Shown one piece after another: positions 44,094 to 53,500 of a DNA stretch of 64,000 nt (positions are counted from its first letter, which is position 1; the number at the start of each line of letters is the position of its first letter). A program made the position numbers and the translations under genes. Under the pieces are notes generated by a model. It did no database searches. It was given only the letters and a program-made list of their open reading frames with translations, and was not told the origin of the DNA. Source of the stretch: Arenibacter sp041392165 (GTDB lineage Bacteria; Bacteroidota; Bacteroidia; Flavobacteriales; Flavobacteriaceae); assembly GCA_041392165.1 (NCBI GenBank), contig JAWKMN010000002.1, positions 310,001 through 374,000 of the forward strand, in the 5' to 3' direction.

Positions 44094-44705
44094 TCAATTT
44101 TTTAAAAAAGTTCGGAAGATTTCAATATCCTTGATGTCTTCAAAATTGTCAATATCATTTTTAGGAGCCAACAAGCCGTAGTTTTTTCCTTTCAAATCCT
44201 CCAATGTTGCCTTGAGTACGGTATCCGTACCCCAGGATTTATTTTCAAAAAGAACGGGGTTTAAATATTTCATCCCCAGTAAATAATAGCCGCCATCAAT
44301 GGCCGGGCCTATTACATAATCATGTTGATCCAATATTTTAAAAGCCTCCAACAGATCGTTTTCGTTTAAATCGTACATATCACTGCCAATAATAATAATT
44401 TTTTCATAACCTGCATTAAATCCATCAATAAAGGCATTGGCCATACGCTCTCCCAAATCCTTGCCCGATTGTATTTTTTTTTCATAAATGGATCGCTCCC
44501 AAATATCGTTTTCCCAAATATCATCGGAATAGAACACCCATTTTCCAACATCTAAACCCTTTGTAATATTTTTGGTGTGTTTCAGTAAAAATTGATATAT
44601 GTCTAGGGCAGTCTCGTTGCCCACAGTTGCGGCCAATCTGGTTTTGCACCTTCCAAGTTCGGGGTTCCGTGTAAATATGATCAGTAAATCTTTTGAAAGG
44701 CTCAT
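44094..44705 (-). CDS. TIGR04282-type arsenosugar glycosyltransferase
   Basis: A 203-residue GT-A-like nucleotidyl/glycosyl-transferase. Family markers: LIIFTRNPELGRCKTRLAAT (nucleotide-binding loop), IIIGSDMYDLNENDLLEAF and IDGGYYLLGMKYLNP. TIGR04282 members accompany ArsM and ArsS. It is the first gene of the five-gene arsenosugar group (TIGR04282 - PNP - ArsM - DUF547 - TIGR04283). No radical SAM ArsS gene is present next to it. Confidence 0.88.
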   Translation of the reverse strand: MSLSKDLLIIFTRNPELGRCKTRLAATVGNETALDIYQFLLKHTKNITKGLDVGKWVFYSDDIWENDIWERSIYEKKIQSGKDLGERMANAFIDGFNAGYEKIIIIGSDMYDLNENDLLEAFKILDQHDYVIGPAIDGGYYLLGMKYLNPVLFENKSWGTDTVLKATLEDLKGKNYGLLAPKNDIDNFEDIKDIEIFRTFLKN

Positions 44706-45211
44706 TTGGACTTTTTAAATATTTTAATGTAATGGCGTAGGTCTTAATGGTCGTTATCGGTTTGTATTCATTACTCAATTGTAGTCCGTAATTTGGAATT
44801 TTCGTTACTCCTAGGCCAAGCCGTTAATATGACCTGAAACTTTTGGCAATTGTTATGTTTTCCATAACCAAATACTTTAGTACCATTCTTGTACTTCCTT
44901 AATACCATGTCTACCCATTTTGACCGCTCAAGATGGGGCAAAGCTTATGGGTCTATGGAGCGGATATGGTATTGGAAGAGGTATTTGGAGAGCAAAGATA
45001 GTATATGGACATTATACCTTTGGTAACAACCATTGGGTTTGAAATTAATTTCATTTAAGGACCATGGGATTCCTATTATTCAATTTTGATTTTTTAATTT
45101 CATGTTTTGTAATTGTGCCGTTTATTTTCTTTTAAAAGTATGGAATTACTCTTTTGTAAGTCACTTTAGTTTTTGTCCATACTATTGATTAACCTTATTT
45201 TAATATTAAAT
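44706..45211. other. Gap upstream of arsenosugar group and YitT gene
   Basis: About 500 bases between divergent genes. A possible short frame of 39 codons (ATG 44907 to TAA 45026) reads MSTHFDRSRWGKAYGSMER..., rich in Trp and Tyr, but I have no evidence that it is expressed. No ArsS-like sequence and no arsenic-regulator gene was found here. The TTG at 45173 used for a longer YitT reading lies in a promoter-like TAGTTTTTG. Confidence 0.4.
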
Positions 45212-46147
45212 ATGCCAGATAAAAAGAAAAAGAGCCATGACTTTAGATCCAATCTCTATTCCTATTGGAAAAAATCCCGAAGATTTAGGGTTGGAATTTT
45301 TGCCGACATACATGATGCCCTCTTTATTATAGCGGGGATTTTTTCGGCTGCTTTTGGTCTGGAGAGTTTTTTATTGCCCAATAGTTTTATTGATGGTGGG
45401 GCTACGGGAATTTCACTTTTAATCTCCGAAATTTCGTCAATGCCCTTATATATATTGATTATTCTTGTTAATATTCCATTTATATTTCTCGGTTTTAAGG
45501 TGATAGGGAAACAGTTTGCCATCAAGGCCTCACTGGCAATTATTGGGCTGGCCATAGTTTTGGCCACGATACACTTTCCGGAAGTGACAGAGGACAAACT
45601 TTTGGTTGCGGTTTTTGGAGGTTTTTTTCTGGGTGCCGGAATTGGTCTTTCCATTAGGGGAGGCGGGGTCTTGGATGGCACTGAGGTACTCGCTATCTAT
45701 TTGAGTAGGAAATTAAGGACCAAAATAGGGGACAATATTATTGTGATAAACATTATAATATTTTTGGCAGCTGCCTATTTTCTTTCTTTGGAAACAGCGC
45801 TTTATTCAATGTTGACCTATTTGTCGGCCTCCAAAACTTTGGATTTTGTAGTGGATGGAATCGAAGAGTATACAGGGGTTACCATTATATCCGCCCGTAG
45901 TGAGGAAATTAGGCTTATGATTACGGAAAAGTTGGGAAGGGGCCTTACCATTTATAAAGGTCATGGTGGGTATGGGAGAAGTGGCAACCATAACGAGTAC
46001 GACATTATTTATGCGGTAATTACCAGATTGGAGATCAGTAAGTTGAATACGGAATTGGAAAAGATAGATCCCAACGCCTTTGTGGTAATGAATAGTATAA
46101 ATGACACCAAGGGAGGGATGATCAAAAAACGGACCTTGAACCATTAA
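45212..46147 (+). CDS. YitT family membrane protein
   Basis: A 311-residue inner-membrane protein from ATG 45212; an upstream TTG at 45173 is less likely. Five to six transmembrane helices are followed by a cytoplasmic C-terminal DUF2179 domain with GRGLTIYKGHGGYGRSGNH and YAVITRLEISKL, the typical PII-like YitT tail. Glycine-rich ALESFLLPNSFIDGGATGIS is the family hallmark in the first helices. Function is not established; a transport role is usually assumed. Confidence 0.9.
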   Translation: MPDKKKKSHDFRSNLYSYWKKSRRFRVGIFADIHDALFIIAGIFSAAFGLESFLLPNSFIDGGATGISLLISEISSMPLYILIILVNIPFIFLGFKVIGKQFAIKASLAIIGLAIVLATIHFPEVTEDKLLVAVFGGFFLGAGIGLSIRGGGVLDGTEVLAIYLSRKLRTKIGDNIIVINIIIFLAAAYFLSLETALYSMLTYLSASKTLDFVVDGIEEYTGVTIISARSEEIRLMITEKLGRGLTIYKGHGGYGRSGNHNEYDIIYAVITRLEISKLNTELEKIDPNAFVVMNSINDTKGGMIKKRTLNH

Positions 46148-46210
46148 TTTTTTCCATATACTTAGTAGACCTGTAAGTATTGTCTTGATAATACTACCAA
46201 TGTAACCGTT

Positions 46211-46225
46211 GTTACCAATGGTAAC
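46211..46225. promoter_or_regulatory. Palindrome upstream of thioredoxin-like gene
   Basis: GTTACC-AAT-GGTAAC is a perfect 6-bp-arm palindrome 40 bases before the ATG at 46266, in a region where TGTAACCGTTG precedes it. A possible operator, seen only as sequence symmetry. Confidence 0.3.
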
Positions 46226-46265
46226 CCGGAGAAGGGTTAATTTTGGAGTATTTAGATTATATTTT

Positions 46266-46889
46266 ATGGAACAAACAGTACAGAAATCCAAACTAGAGTT
46301 GGTCAGGGATGGTTTAAAGTCGTCTATGGGTTATATGGAATACAGGGCCTTGGTTTCCAATTTGGCTTTGGAGGGCAGATCTACAGGATCAATTGAAAGT
46401 CAGGAACTGAACGAGTATACGCGTCTGAACGACCAACGAATGAAACGTTTGGACAAGACCATTAAAATCGATGTGGATTCCCAAGCCAAAATTAAAGGGA
46501 TGGATAAGAAAACCATCTGGTTGGTGCTTACGGAAAGTTGGTGTGGCGATGCTGCCCAAACACTACCTGTAATGAACAAGATAGCGGAATTAAATTCGAA
46601 TATTTCCTTGAGGCTGGTGTTGCGCGATCGGAATATGGAGTTAATGGAGCAATTTTTGTCCCATGGTGCCATGGCCATTCCAAAACTGATTTCCATTGAT
46701 GGTACAACGGGCGAGGTTATTGGGGAATGGGGTTCCCGACCTTCTTTTGCAGCCAAAATGGCACAAGACTATAAAAATAAATATGGAAAGTTGACGGCAG
46801 AATTTAAACAGGATCTACAGCTCTGGTACAATAAGGATAAGGGGCAAAATACAGTTAACGATCTTCTATCGTTGCTTTTCTTGGAATAA
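46266..46889 (+). CDS. Thioredoxin family protein
   Basis: A 207-residue protein from ATG 46266; an upstream frame extension to 46209 crosses the palindrome. The thioredoxin-like fold is marked by IWLVLTESWCGDAAQTLPVM and MAIPKLISID. The active site is WCGDA with only one Cys (Cys93), so it is a monothiol redox or isomerase-type protein. This Thioredoxin_9-like group is typical of Bacteroidota. Its 3' end overlaps the convergent TonB-like gene by 24 bases. Confidence 0.85.
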   Translation: MEQTVQKSKLELVRDGLKSSMGYMEYRALVSNLALEGRSTGSIESQELNEYTRLNDQRMKRLDKTIKIDVDSQAKIKGMDKKTIWLVLTESWCGDAAQTLPVMNKIAELNSNISLRLVLRDRNMELMEQFLSHGAMAIPKLISIDGTTGEVIGEWGSRPSFAAKMAQDYKNKYGKLTAEFKQDLQLWYNKDKGQNTVNDLLSLLFLE

Positions 46890-47603
46890 ATAGGTAATGG
46901 TACCCATTTGTTCCGCCTTTTCTCCGGCATTAAATTTGGATTTTAAGGCATATTCAATGGCGTTATCCACTAGGCAACCGTTAAGGGTACCGGAGCTTTT
47001 TTTGTTTACTTCCGCCTCTGTTACCTTTCCAGATGGGTCTACCTTAATATTAATGACTACTTTGCCTCCTTCTATACAGGTGTAAATGGGTATGGGAAGG
47101 TTGGTGTGCCTCCTGTCTACCAAAGAATAGGAAATAGAAGTCCGTCTCTTGGCCAAATTGTTGGTCATTACTTCTTTACTTGCTTCCTTTTCTCCTAAAA
47201 GCTCCTGTTTTTCCCTTCGTCTTTTTGCCAATTCTTTAACCTTAGCGGCATATTCGGAGTCCGAGTTAAGAAAGTCCGTAGGGTCATCACTATCGGAGGA
47301 AAGCTCCTGTTCTTCCAATATTTCCTCCAGTGTTTTAAGGGGCTCGGGATTGCCAAAACTTGGCTTATTGGCCTCATTATAGGCCATATGGCTTTTAACG
47401 GGATCGGATTTGGCCATTTCTTCCATCTCCTTTAATTCTTCCTCAATTTGCTTTTCCAGATCCTCTTCTTCCAACAAACTTAATTCAATAACATAATCCT
47501 CCTTTTCTTCACGCCCCAGGTGGATGTTGTAAAGCCCTAGCACCACCAAGGCCATGGAAAAGAAGGTAATCAAGAAAGAAAGTTGTTTGCGGTTTAAATT
47601 CAT
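46866..47603 (-). CDS. Energy transducer TonB-like protein
   Basis: A 245-residue envelope protein from ATG 47603. One N-terminal transmembrane helix (about 9-27), then a long acidic, helical linker rich in E/K (LLEEEDLEKQIEEELKEMEE and following), and a C-terminal TonB-like domain (GKVVINIKVDPSGKVTEAEV and GCLVDNAIEYALKSKFNAG, about 168-240). Such proteins connect the inner-membrane proton motor to outer-membrane receptors, though short Bacteroidota versions may serve other envelope roles. Convergent overlap of 24 bases with the thioredoxin gene. Confidence 0.85.
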   Translation of the reverse strand: MNLNRKQLSFLITFFSMALVVLGLYNIHLGREEKEDYVIELSLLEEEDLEKQIEEELKEMEEMAKSDPVKSHMAYNEANKPSFGNPEPLKTLEEILEEQELSSDSDDPTDFLNSDSEYAAKVKELAKRRREKQELLGEKEASKEVMTNNLAKRRTSISYSLVDRRHTNLPIPIYTCIEGGKVVINIKVDPSGKVTEAEVNKKSSGTLNGCLVDNAIEYALKSKFNAGEKAEQMGTITYLFQEKQR

Positions 47604-47680
47604 AGTGATATAACCACGTTTTATCAAAAATATTTCAAATTATCGACGAACGGTCAGGTTACCACTTTTAATATCGAAAT

Positions 47681-48376
47681 TTAGCTGTCGATTTGCAGTA
47701 ATTTACCAAATTCCTCGGGGGTTAGGGCTTTATTTACGTTGTAATCCCCTATTTTGGTTCTTTTTAAGGAGGATAAATGGGCACCGGAATGCAAGGCTTT
47801 GCCAAGATCATGGGCCAAAGACCTAATGTAGGTGCCTTTGCTGCAGACCACCCTAAAGTGTATTATAGGGAGTTCTACAGTGGTAATTTCAAACTCTGAA
47901 ATAGTGACCCTTCTTTTTTTAATTTCCACATCCTTCCCTTCCCTTGCATATTCATAAAGTCTTTTGCCGTCTTTCTTGAGAGCGGAAAATACAGGTGGAA
48001 CTTGCTCTATATCCCCTATAAATTGGGCCGTGGTACTGAGGATCAATTCATTGGTGATATGATCTATGGGGAAGTTCTGGTTTATTTCCGTTTCCAGATC
48101 GTAGGAAGGGGTGGTGCCTCCAAGGGTTATGGTACCGGTATACTCTTTGATCTTACCTTGAAGTTCGTTGATGGTCTTGGTGGCTTTTCCGGTGCAGATG
48201 AGCAGCAATCCCGTAGCTAGGGGATCAAGGGTCCCGGCATGGCCTATCTTAATCTTTTTAAGCTGATATTTTTTTCTGATTTTCCATTTTAAGGAATTAA
48301 CGGCCTGAAAGGACGACCAACCAAGCGGTTTGTCTATTAATAAAACCTGCCCTTCTAAAAAGTCTTCCTTTGTCAT
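47681..48376 (-). CDS. truB: tRNA pseudouridine(55) synthase TruB
   Basis: A 231-residue pseudouridine synthase for U55 in the T loop. The catalytic Asp is in KIGHAGTLDPLATGLLLIC, and LIDKPLGWSSFQ is the N-terminal KP box. CSKGTYIRSLAHDLGKAL near 185-202 is also a family signature. There is no PUA domain, so the form is short. It overlaps the uppP gene by one base (ATG within TAATGA-type junction) and is co-transcribed with it. Confidence 0.97.
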   Translation of the reverse strand: MTKEDFLEGQVLLIDKPLGWSSFQAVNSLKWKIRKKYQLKKIKIGHAGTLDPLATGLLLICTGKATKTINELQGKIKEYTGTITLGGTTPSYDLETEINQNFPIDHITNELILSTTAQFIGDIEQVPPVFSALKKDGKRLYEYAREGKDVEIKKRRVTISEFEITTVELPIIHFRVVCSKGTYIRSLAHDLGKALHSGAHLSSLKRTKIGDYNVNKALTPEEFGKLLQIDS

Positions 48377-49161
48377 TATATTACCGTTAATGGCCGTATA
48401 AAATAATGTATGACGATGATGGCGATACCAACTACGATTCTATAGTAGCCAAAAATCTTAAAACCATGCTTGCTTAAATATCCAATAAAGGTCTTAATGG
48501 CAAAAAGGGCCACGATAAAACCGACCACGTTTCCTATAATCAATAAATTTATTTGTTCGGAGGTAAGGGTGAAGCCCGCATGGTAGTAGTCAAAACTCTT
48601 TTTAAGGGTAGCTCCCAGCATGGTGGGCAGGGCCAGAAAGAACGAAAATTCCGCCGCCGCTGTCCGGGATAACTTTTGGGCCATACCTCCAACAATACTG
48701 GCGCCACTTCTGGAAACGCCCGGAATCATTGCCAAACACTGGAAAAGGCCAATCTTGAAAGCCGTGGCATATGATATCTCGGTGTTTTCCGAATCTCCGA
48801 ACCAGTCATCCACCTTTAAAAGGATGAACCCTCCTATGACCAGGGAAATGGCAACTACGAGCGGACTTTCCAGTAAGGCGTCGATCAGGTCACTTAAAAG
48901 TAGGCCCAAAACCACTGCCGGAATAAATGCGATCAAAAGTTTATAATAAAAATCGATGCTTTGGAAAAATCGTTTATAGTACAGTACCACAACGGAAAGG
49001 ATGGTGCCCAATTGGATAACGATCGTAAACAATTTGGTAAAATCTTCCTGCGCAATACCAAAAAAGGAAGATGTTATAATCATATGTCCAGTTGAAGAAA
49101 CCGGTAAATACTCGGTAATGCCTTCAATTATGGCAAGAATAATAGCCTCAAATATGTCCAA
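48376..49161 (-). CDS. uppP: Undecaprenyl-diphosphate phosphatase
   Basis: A 261-residue integral membrane enzyme of the BacA/UppP family that recycles undecaprenyl pyrophosphate for cell-wall synthesis. Two inverted half motifs are present: AIIEGITEYLPVSSTGHMII (about 10-29) and MIPGVSRSGASIVGGM (about 145-160), with the catalytic Glu and His/Ser/Arg residues. Eight membrane helices are expected. It is next to truB and the DUF3098 and ftsX genes on the minus strand. Confidence 0.97.
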   Translation of the reverse strand: MDIFEAIILAIIEGITEYLPVSSTGHMIITSSFFGIAQEDFTKLFTIVIQLGTILSVVVLYYKRFFQSIDFYYKLLIAFIPAVVLGLLLSDLIDALLESPLVVAISLVIGGFILLKVDDWFGDSENTEISYATAFKIGLFQCLAMIPGVSRSGASIVGGMAQKLSRTAAAEFSFFLALPTMLGATLKKSFDYYHAGFTLTSEQINLLIIGNVVGFIVALFAIKTFIGYLSKHGFKIFGYYRIVVGIAIIVIHYFIRPLTVI

Positions 49162-49164
49162 AAT

Positions 49165-49431
49165 TTATTTCTTCTTATGCGGATTCAACAGAATGGCGTA
49201 CACTTCTATCCCTAGCCCGATCAATACCAATGTTGGGGCAAGGCCTATTCTTCTGAAATTATAGATTTCAGGATTAAAGACATTGGGATCGTCACTGCCT
49301 CCACCGCTCATAAGAATAAACCCTAGGCTTATAAAAGCCAAACCAACAAACATAAAAAGGTAATTTTTTTTCTGAAAAATAAATTCCTGTCCAGACTTTT
49401 GTGGTTGATTGTTTTTTTGTTTTTTACCCAT
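49165..49431 (-). CDS. DUF3098 domain-containing membrane protein
   Basis: An 88-residue protein with a basic N-terminus (MGKKQKNNQPQKSGQEFIF) and two transmembrane segments (about 24-43 and 62-82) separated by a short loop with GGGSDDPNVFNPEIY. This is the DUF3098 pattern, which lies between ftsX and uppP in most Flavobacteriia. Function unknown; a role in cell division or envelope is suggested by the conserved order. Confidence 0.9.
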   Translation of the reverse strand: MGKKQKNNQPQKSGQEFIFQKKNYLFMFVGLAFISLGFILMSGGGSDDPNVFNPEIYNFRRIGLAPTLVLIGLGIEVYAILLNPHKKK

Positions 49432-49440
49432 ACCGCAAAG

Positions 49441-50319
49441 TTAATAATATAAATCGTCCGTTCTAAGATTTAAGAAACGTTGTGTTGCAAAAAATGTACT
49501 TATCAATGAAATCAGGACCCCTAAAAGAAAAACACTTGTAAAAAGAATTATGAGGGTTGTAGGTTCCTGAAATAGATTGAGTTCCGGAAAATTTATATTT
49601 ACATAATATAGTACACAGCCTAATGCAACCAATGCCAGGAACGCTCCAAGGATCCCCAATTTAATGTTGGTCCAAATAAAGGGTCTACGGATAAATGTTT
49701 TGGTAGCCCCCACCATCTGCATGGTTTTTATGATAAAGCGCTTGGAGTAAATGGATAGACGGATGGAGCTGTTGATCAATAATACGGCAATAAAGGTGAA
49801 AATGCCGCTGGCGATCAAAATCCAAAAACTTATTTTTTTTACGTTGTCGTTTAAAAGGGTAATCAGTGGTTTGTCGTAGCTCACTTCTTCAATATAGTCC
49901 CGTGTAGAAATTTCCTCTGCTATTTCGGCGATCTTCTCTGTAGAAACATAATCGGCCTTGAGTTGTACATCTATGGAATTTTTTAGGGGATTATACCCCA
50001 GAAAATCCAAGAAATTCTCCCCGATTTCCTCGCTGTGTTGTTCTGCCGCCTCTTCTTTGGAAACGTAGGTGGCTTTTTTGGTATATTCGGCCATGGCCAA
50101 ACTTTTTTGTAATTGGTCTACTTCCACCTCTTTGGCATTGTCCTTAAGAAAGACGGATATGGTGATCTGTTCCTTAAAATGATCGGCCAATTTTTTGGTG
50201 TTCAACACCAAAAGCCCCAATATGCCCAATAAAAAAAGTACCAATCCAATACTAAGGACTACTGAAAAATAAGAGGAGATAAGCTTTCTTTTCTGAAAAC
50301 GTTCAAAAGATGTACCCAT
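49441..50319 (-). CDS. ftsX: Cell division protein FtsX
   Basis: A 292-residue ABC-type permease that works with the ATPase FtsE (not in this window) to activate peptidoglycan hydrolases at the division site. Structure: a cytoplasmic start MGTSFERFQKRKLISSYF, the first helix (about 20-40), an extracytoplasmic domain with ISVFLKDNAKEVEV, and three more helices at the C-terminus (FxxxA-type: SKRFIIKTMQMVGATKTFIRR before the last two). The start is followed by DUF3098 and uppP on the same strand. Confidence 0.93.
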   Translation of the reverse strand: MGTSFERFQKRKLISSYFSVVLSIGLVLFLLGILGLLVLNTKKLADHFKEQITISVFLKDNAKEVEVDQLQKSLAMAEYTKKATYVSKEEAAEQHSEEIGENFLDFLGYNPLKNSIDVQLKADYVSTEKIAEIAEEISTRDYIEEVSYDKPLITLLNDNVKKISFWILIASGIFTFIAVLLINSSIRLSIYSKRFIIKTMQMVGATKTFIRRPFIWTNIKLGILGAFLALVALGCVLYYVNINFPELNLFQEPTTLIILFTSVFLLGVLISLISTFFATQRFLNLRTDDLYY

Positions 50320-50519
50320 AGTCGAAAATCAATATGTAAAAATAGGAAAGTAAATTGAATTGGAAATAGTTGGGGCATGTTTGATGGCTATTTAGGTTTG
50401 TTTTGGCGATGGAAAGGATGTAGTTGAAGCTGCTTGGAGCAATTCCCAATTTACATATTTTCACCATTATAATCCAGATCTTAGGCCCCATTGTGATAGT
50501 TCATTTCATAGATTAAACT

Positions 50520-50527
50520 TATTTTTG
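50520..50527 (+). promoter_or_regulatory. Putative leuS -7 promoter element
   Basis: TATTTTTG (TAnnTTTG) lies 62 bases before the leuS ATG at 50590. The in-frame ATG at 50542 would lie only 15 bases after it and would add residues not typical of LeuRS. Confidence 0.45.
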
Positions 50528-50589
50528 CGCTACATTAATAAATGCACGGGTGTGCAGCAGGTACACTGATTATAATTCAAGAGATTAGG

Positions 50590-53500
50590 ATGACTTACGA
50601 TTTTAGGAAGATTGAAGAAAAATGGCAGCAATTTTGGGCTGAAAATCAAACTTTTAAAGCGGACAATGATTCCCGAAAGGAGAAGTTTTATGTACTGGAT
50701 ATGTTTCCCTACCCCTCCGGTGCCGGGTTACATGTAGGGCATCCTTTGGGCTATATTGCCAGTGATATTTATGCGCGTTACAAAAGGCACAAGGGGTTTA
50801 ATGTATTGCATCCTATGGGTTACGATTCCTTCGGTTTGCCTGCGGAGCAATATGCCATTCAGACAGGGCAGCATCCTGCCATTACTACAGAAACCAATAT
50901 CAACAGGTATAGGGAACAGTTGGATAAAATTGGTTTTTCTTTCGATTGGAGCAGGGAAGTGCGTACCTCCGACCCCAATTATTACAAATGGACCCAATGG
51001 ATTTTCATCCAACTTTTTGATTCCTGGTACAATAAGGATACGGATAGGGCAGAGGATATTTCCGGTCTCATCGCTATTTTTGAAAAAGAGGGCAATGAAA
51101 GTGTAAATGCGGTATGCGATGAAGATGTTTCGGCATTTTCGGCAGCCGATTGGAAAGCCTTTTCAGAAAAGGAGCAACAGGAAGTGCTATTGCAATATAG
51201 GTTGACCTATTTGGCGGAGACCGAAGTAAATTGGTGTCCGGCCTTGGGAACGGTTTTGGCCAACGATGAGATTGTCAATGGAGTTTCGGAGCGAGGTGGA
51301 CATCCGGTTATCCGTAAAAAAATGACGCAGTGGAGCATGCGCATCGCTGCCTATGCCCAGCGGTTGTTGGACGATCTGACCACGGTAGATTGGCCCCAAC
51401 CCTTGAAGGATTCCCAGACCAATTGGATAGGCAGGTCCGAAGGGGCAGAGGTTACGTTTAGGGTCCTCCCCCCTGCCCCCTCCGAAGGAGGGGGGACGAA
51501 TTCCGATTTCAATGGGGATTTGTCTTCGCCAAAATTTCATACTGCCGATTCGGATATTTATGCAGTTCTATTGGAAAGGGCCAAAGAGATGCGCAAGAAC
51601 CCTACCGAGGCAGAAGCTAAGTTGTGGGAGGCCCTTAGAAATAGAAATCTGAATTCAAAATTTAGAAGACAACATCCAATTTTTGGGTATATAGTTGATT
51701 TCGTTTGCTTGGAAAAAGAATTGATCGTGGTGGTGGATGGGGAAATTCACCAATATCAAATGGACAAGGATGCGGAAAGGCAATTGTTGTTGGAGCAGAA
51801 AAAGGGGTATACCGTTATCAGATTTACCAATGATGAAGTCCTTGACAATATTGATGGGGTAATTTCAAAAATTGAGACGGCACTAAACTCCCCCTCCTTG
51901 GGAGGGGGCAGGGGGGAGGTCAATACGGAAGCCATGGAAATTTCGGTATTTACCACCCGGCCCGACACTATTTTTGGGGTGAGTTTTATGACCCTGGCCC
52001 CGGAACACGAATTGGTGGCCAAAATAACCACGCCCGGGCAGAGGACGGAAGTAGAGGCCTATATAGCGGCTACGGCCAAACGTAGTGAGCGAGATCGTAT
52101 GGCCGATGTAAGGACCATTACCGGAGCTTTTACGGGTGCCTATGCGGAACATCCGTTTAGTAAGGAGCCCATTCCCATTTGGATAGGTGATTATGTGTTG
52201 GCCGGTTATGGTACAGGGGCGGTAATGTCCGTGCCCTGTGGGGACCAACGCGATTACGATTTTGCAAGGCATTTTAATATACCTATTCCCAATATATTTG
52301 AGGGAGTGGATATTTCCGAAGAAGCCTTTGCCGATAAGGAAAAGACCGTTATTGCCAATTCCGACTTCTTAAACGGACTCCCTTATAAAGAGGCCGTTAA
52401 GCGTGTCATCTCCGAATTGGAGAAATTGGGACAGGGAAAAGGAAAGATCAATTACAGGTTGCGCGATGCCGTCTTTAGTCGACAACGTTATTGGGGAGAA
52501 CCCTTTCCCGTGTATTATGTGGACGGGATGCCCCAAATGATAGGCGAGAAGCATTTGCCCATTGTATTACCGGAAGTAGAAAAGTACCTGCCTACGGAAA
52601 CTGGGGAGCCCCCCTTGGGCAATGCCACGGTTTGGGCCTGGGATGTAAGTAAATCGGCAGTTGTAAGCAATAAGTCCATAGATCATAAAACCGTATTTCC
52701 GTTGGAGTTGAACACTATGCCGGGATGGGCGGGGAGTTCGTATTACTTCAACCGATATATGGATCCCCATAATGAAAGGGAAATTTTTTCTAAGGAGGCC
52801 ATGGACTATTGGCAGGATGTGGATCTTTACATTGGGGGTAGCGAACATGCCACCGGACATTTGCTGTACAGTCGTTTTTGGCAGAAATTTTTATTCGATA
52901 AGGGCCTGGTACCCAAACCCGAGTTTGCCAAAAAGCTCATCAATCAGGGGATGATTACGGGGACCAGTGCTTTTGTTTATAGATTGGAAGGAGAAAACAC
53001 TCTGGTTTCGAAAAACTTAATAGGGGTAGACAACAGATCGGTTCAACCTCTTCACGTAGATGTGGTTTTGGTAAATCCATCCGATGAATTGGATTTGATA
53101 AAATTTAAAGAAAATCCTCTTTATGCCGATTTTAAGGATGCCGAGTTTGTTTTGGAGGACGGGAAATACATTGTAGGCCGTGAGGTAGAAAAAATGTCCA
53201 AGTCCAAATACAATGTGGTAAGTCCGGACAGTATCTGCGAAGAGTACGGGGCAGATTCCCTACGTTTGTACGAGATGTTCCTAGGGCCCTTGGAGCAGTC
53301 CAAACCTTGGAATACGGCAGGGATTACCGGGGTCCACGGTTTCCTTAAGAAAATGTGGCGCTTGTACCATTCCGGTCCGGATGGTCAGTTTAAAGTGGAT
53401 AATTCCCCCCTTGAGGGGGGTGTTGCCGAACCATTGAAAGAAAGTCTAAAAACCCTGCACAAGACCATCAAGAAAGTGGAGGAGGACATAGAGCATTTTT

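Larger units (their letters stand above)
51466..51918 (+). mobile_element. 453-bp cassette with hairpin terminal repeats and DUF559 endonuclease domain
   Basis: Inserted in leuS without breaking the frame. The two ends are 29-bp inverted repeats differing at one base: left 51466-51494 = CTCCCCCCTG + CCCCCTCC-GAA-GGAGGGGG; right 51890-51918 = CCCCCTCC-TTG-GGAGGGGG + CAGGGGGGAG. Each end contains its own hairpin. A 3-bp direct repeat GTC flanks it (51463-51465, 51919-51921), so the total gain is 456 bp = 152 codons. The inner part encodes a DUF559 (Vsr-like PD-(D/E)XK) domain: AKEMRKNPTEAEAKLWEALR, FRRQHPIFGYIVDFVC, LIVVVDGEIHQYQ and GYTVIRFTNDEVL. The domain is expected to be a nuclease that may mobilise the hairpin ends. 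Confidence 0.8.

Noticed and set aside
44907..45026. 39-codon Trp-rich frame upstream of the YitT gene
   Set aside because: No supporting start context, homologue or neighbour; recorded only as a possibility.
51466..51918. The leuS insertion as an intein
   Set aside because: No N-terminal Cys/Ser splice junction and no HN-Cys/Ser/Thr at the C-terminal end; the ends are G/C-rich hairpins instead.
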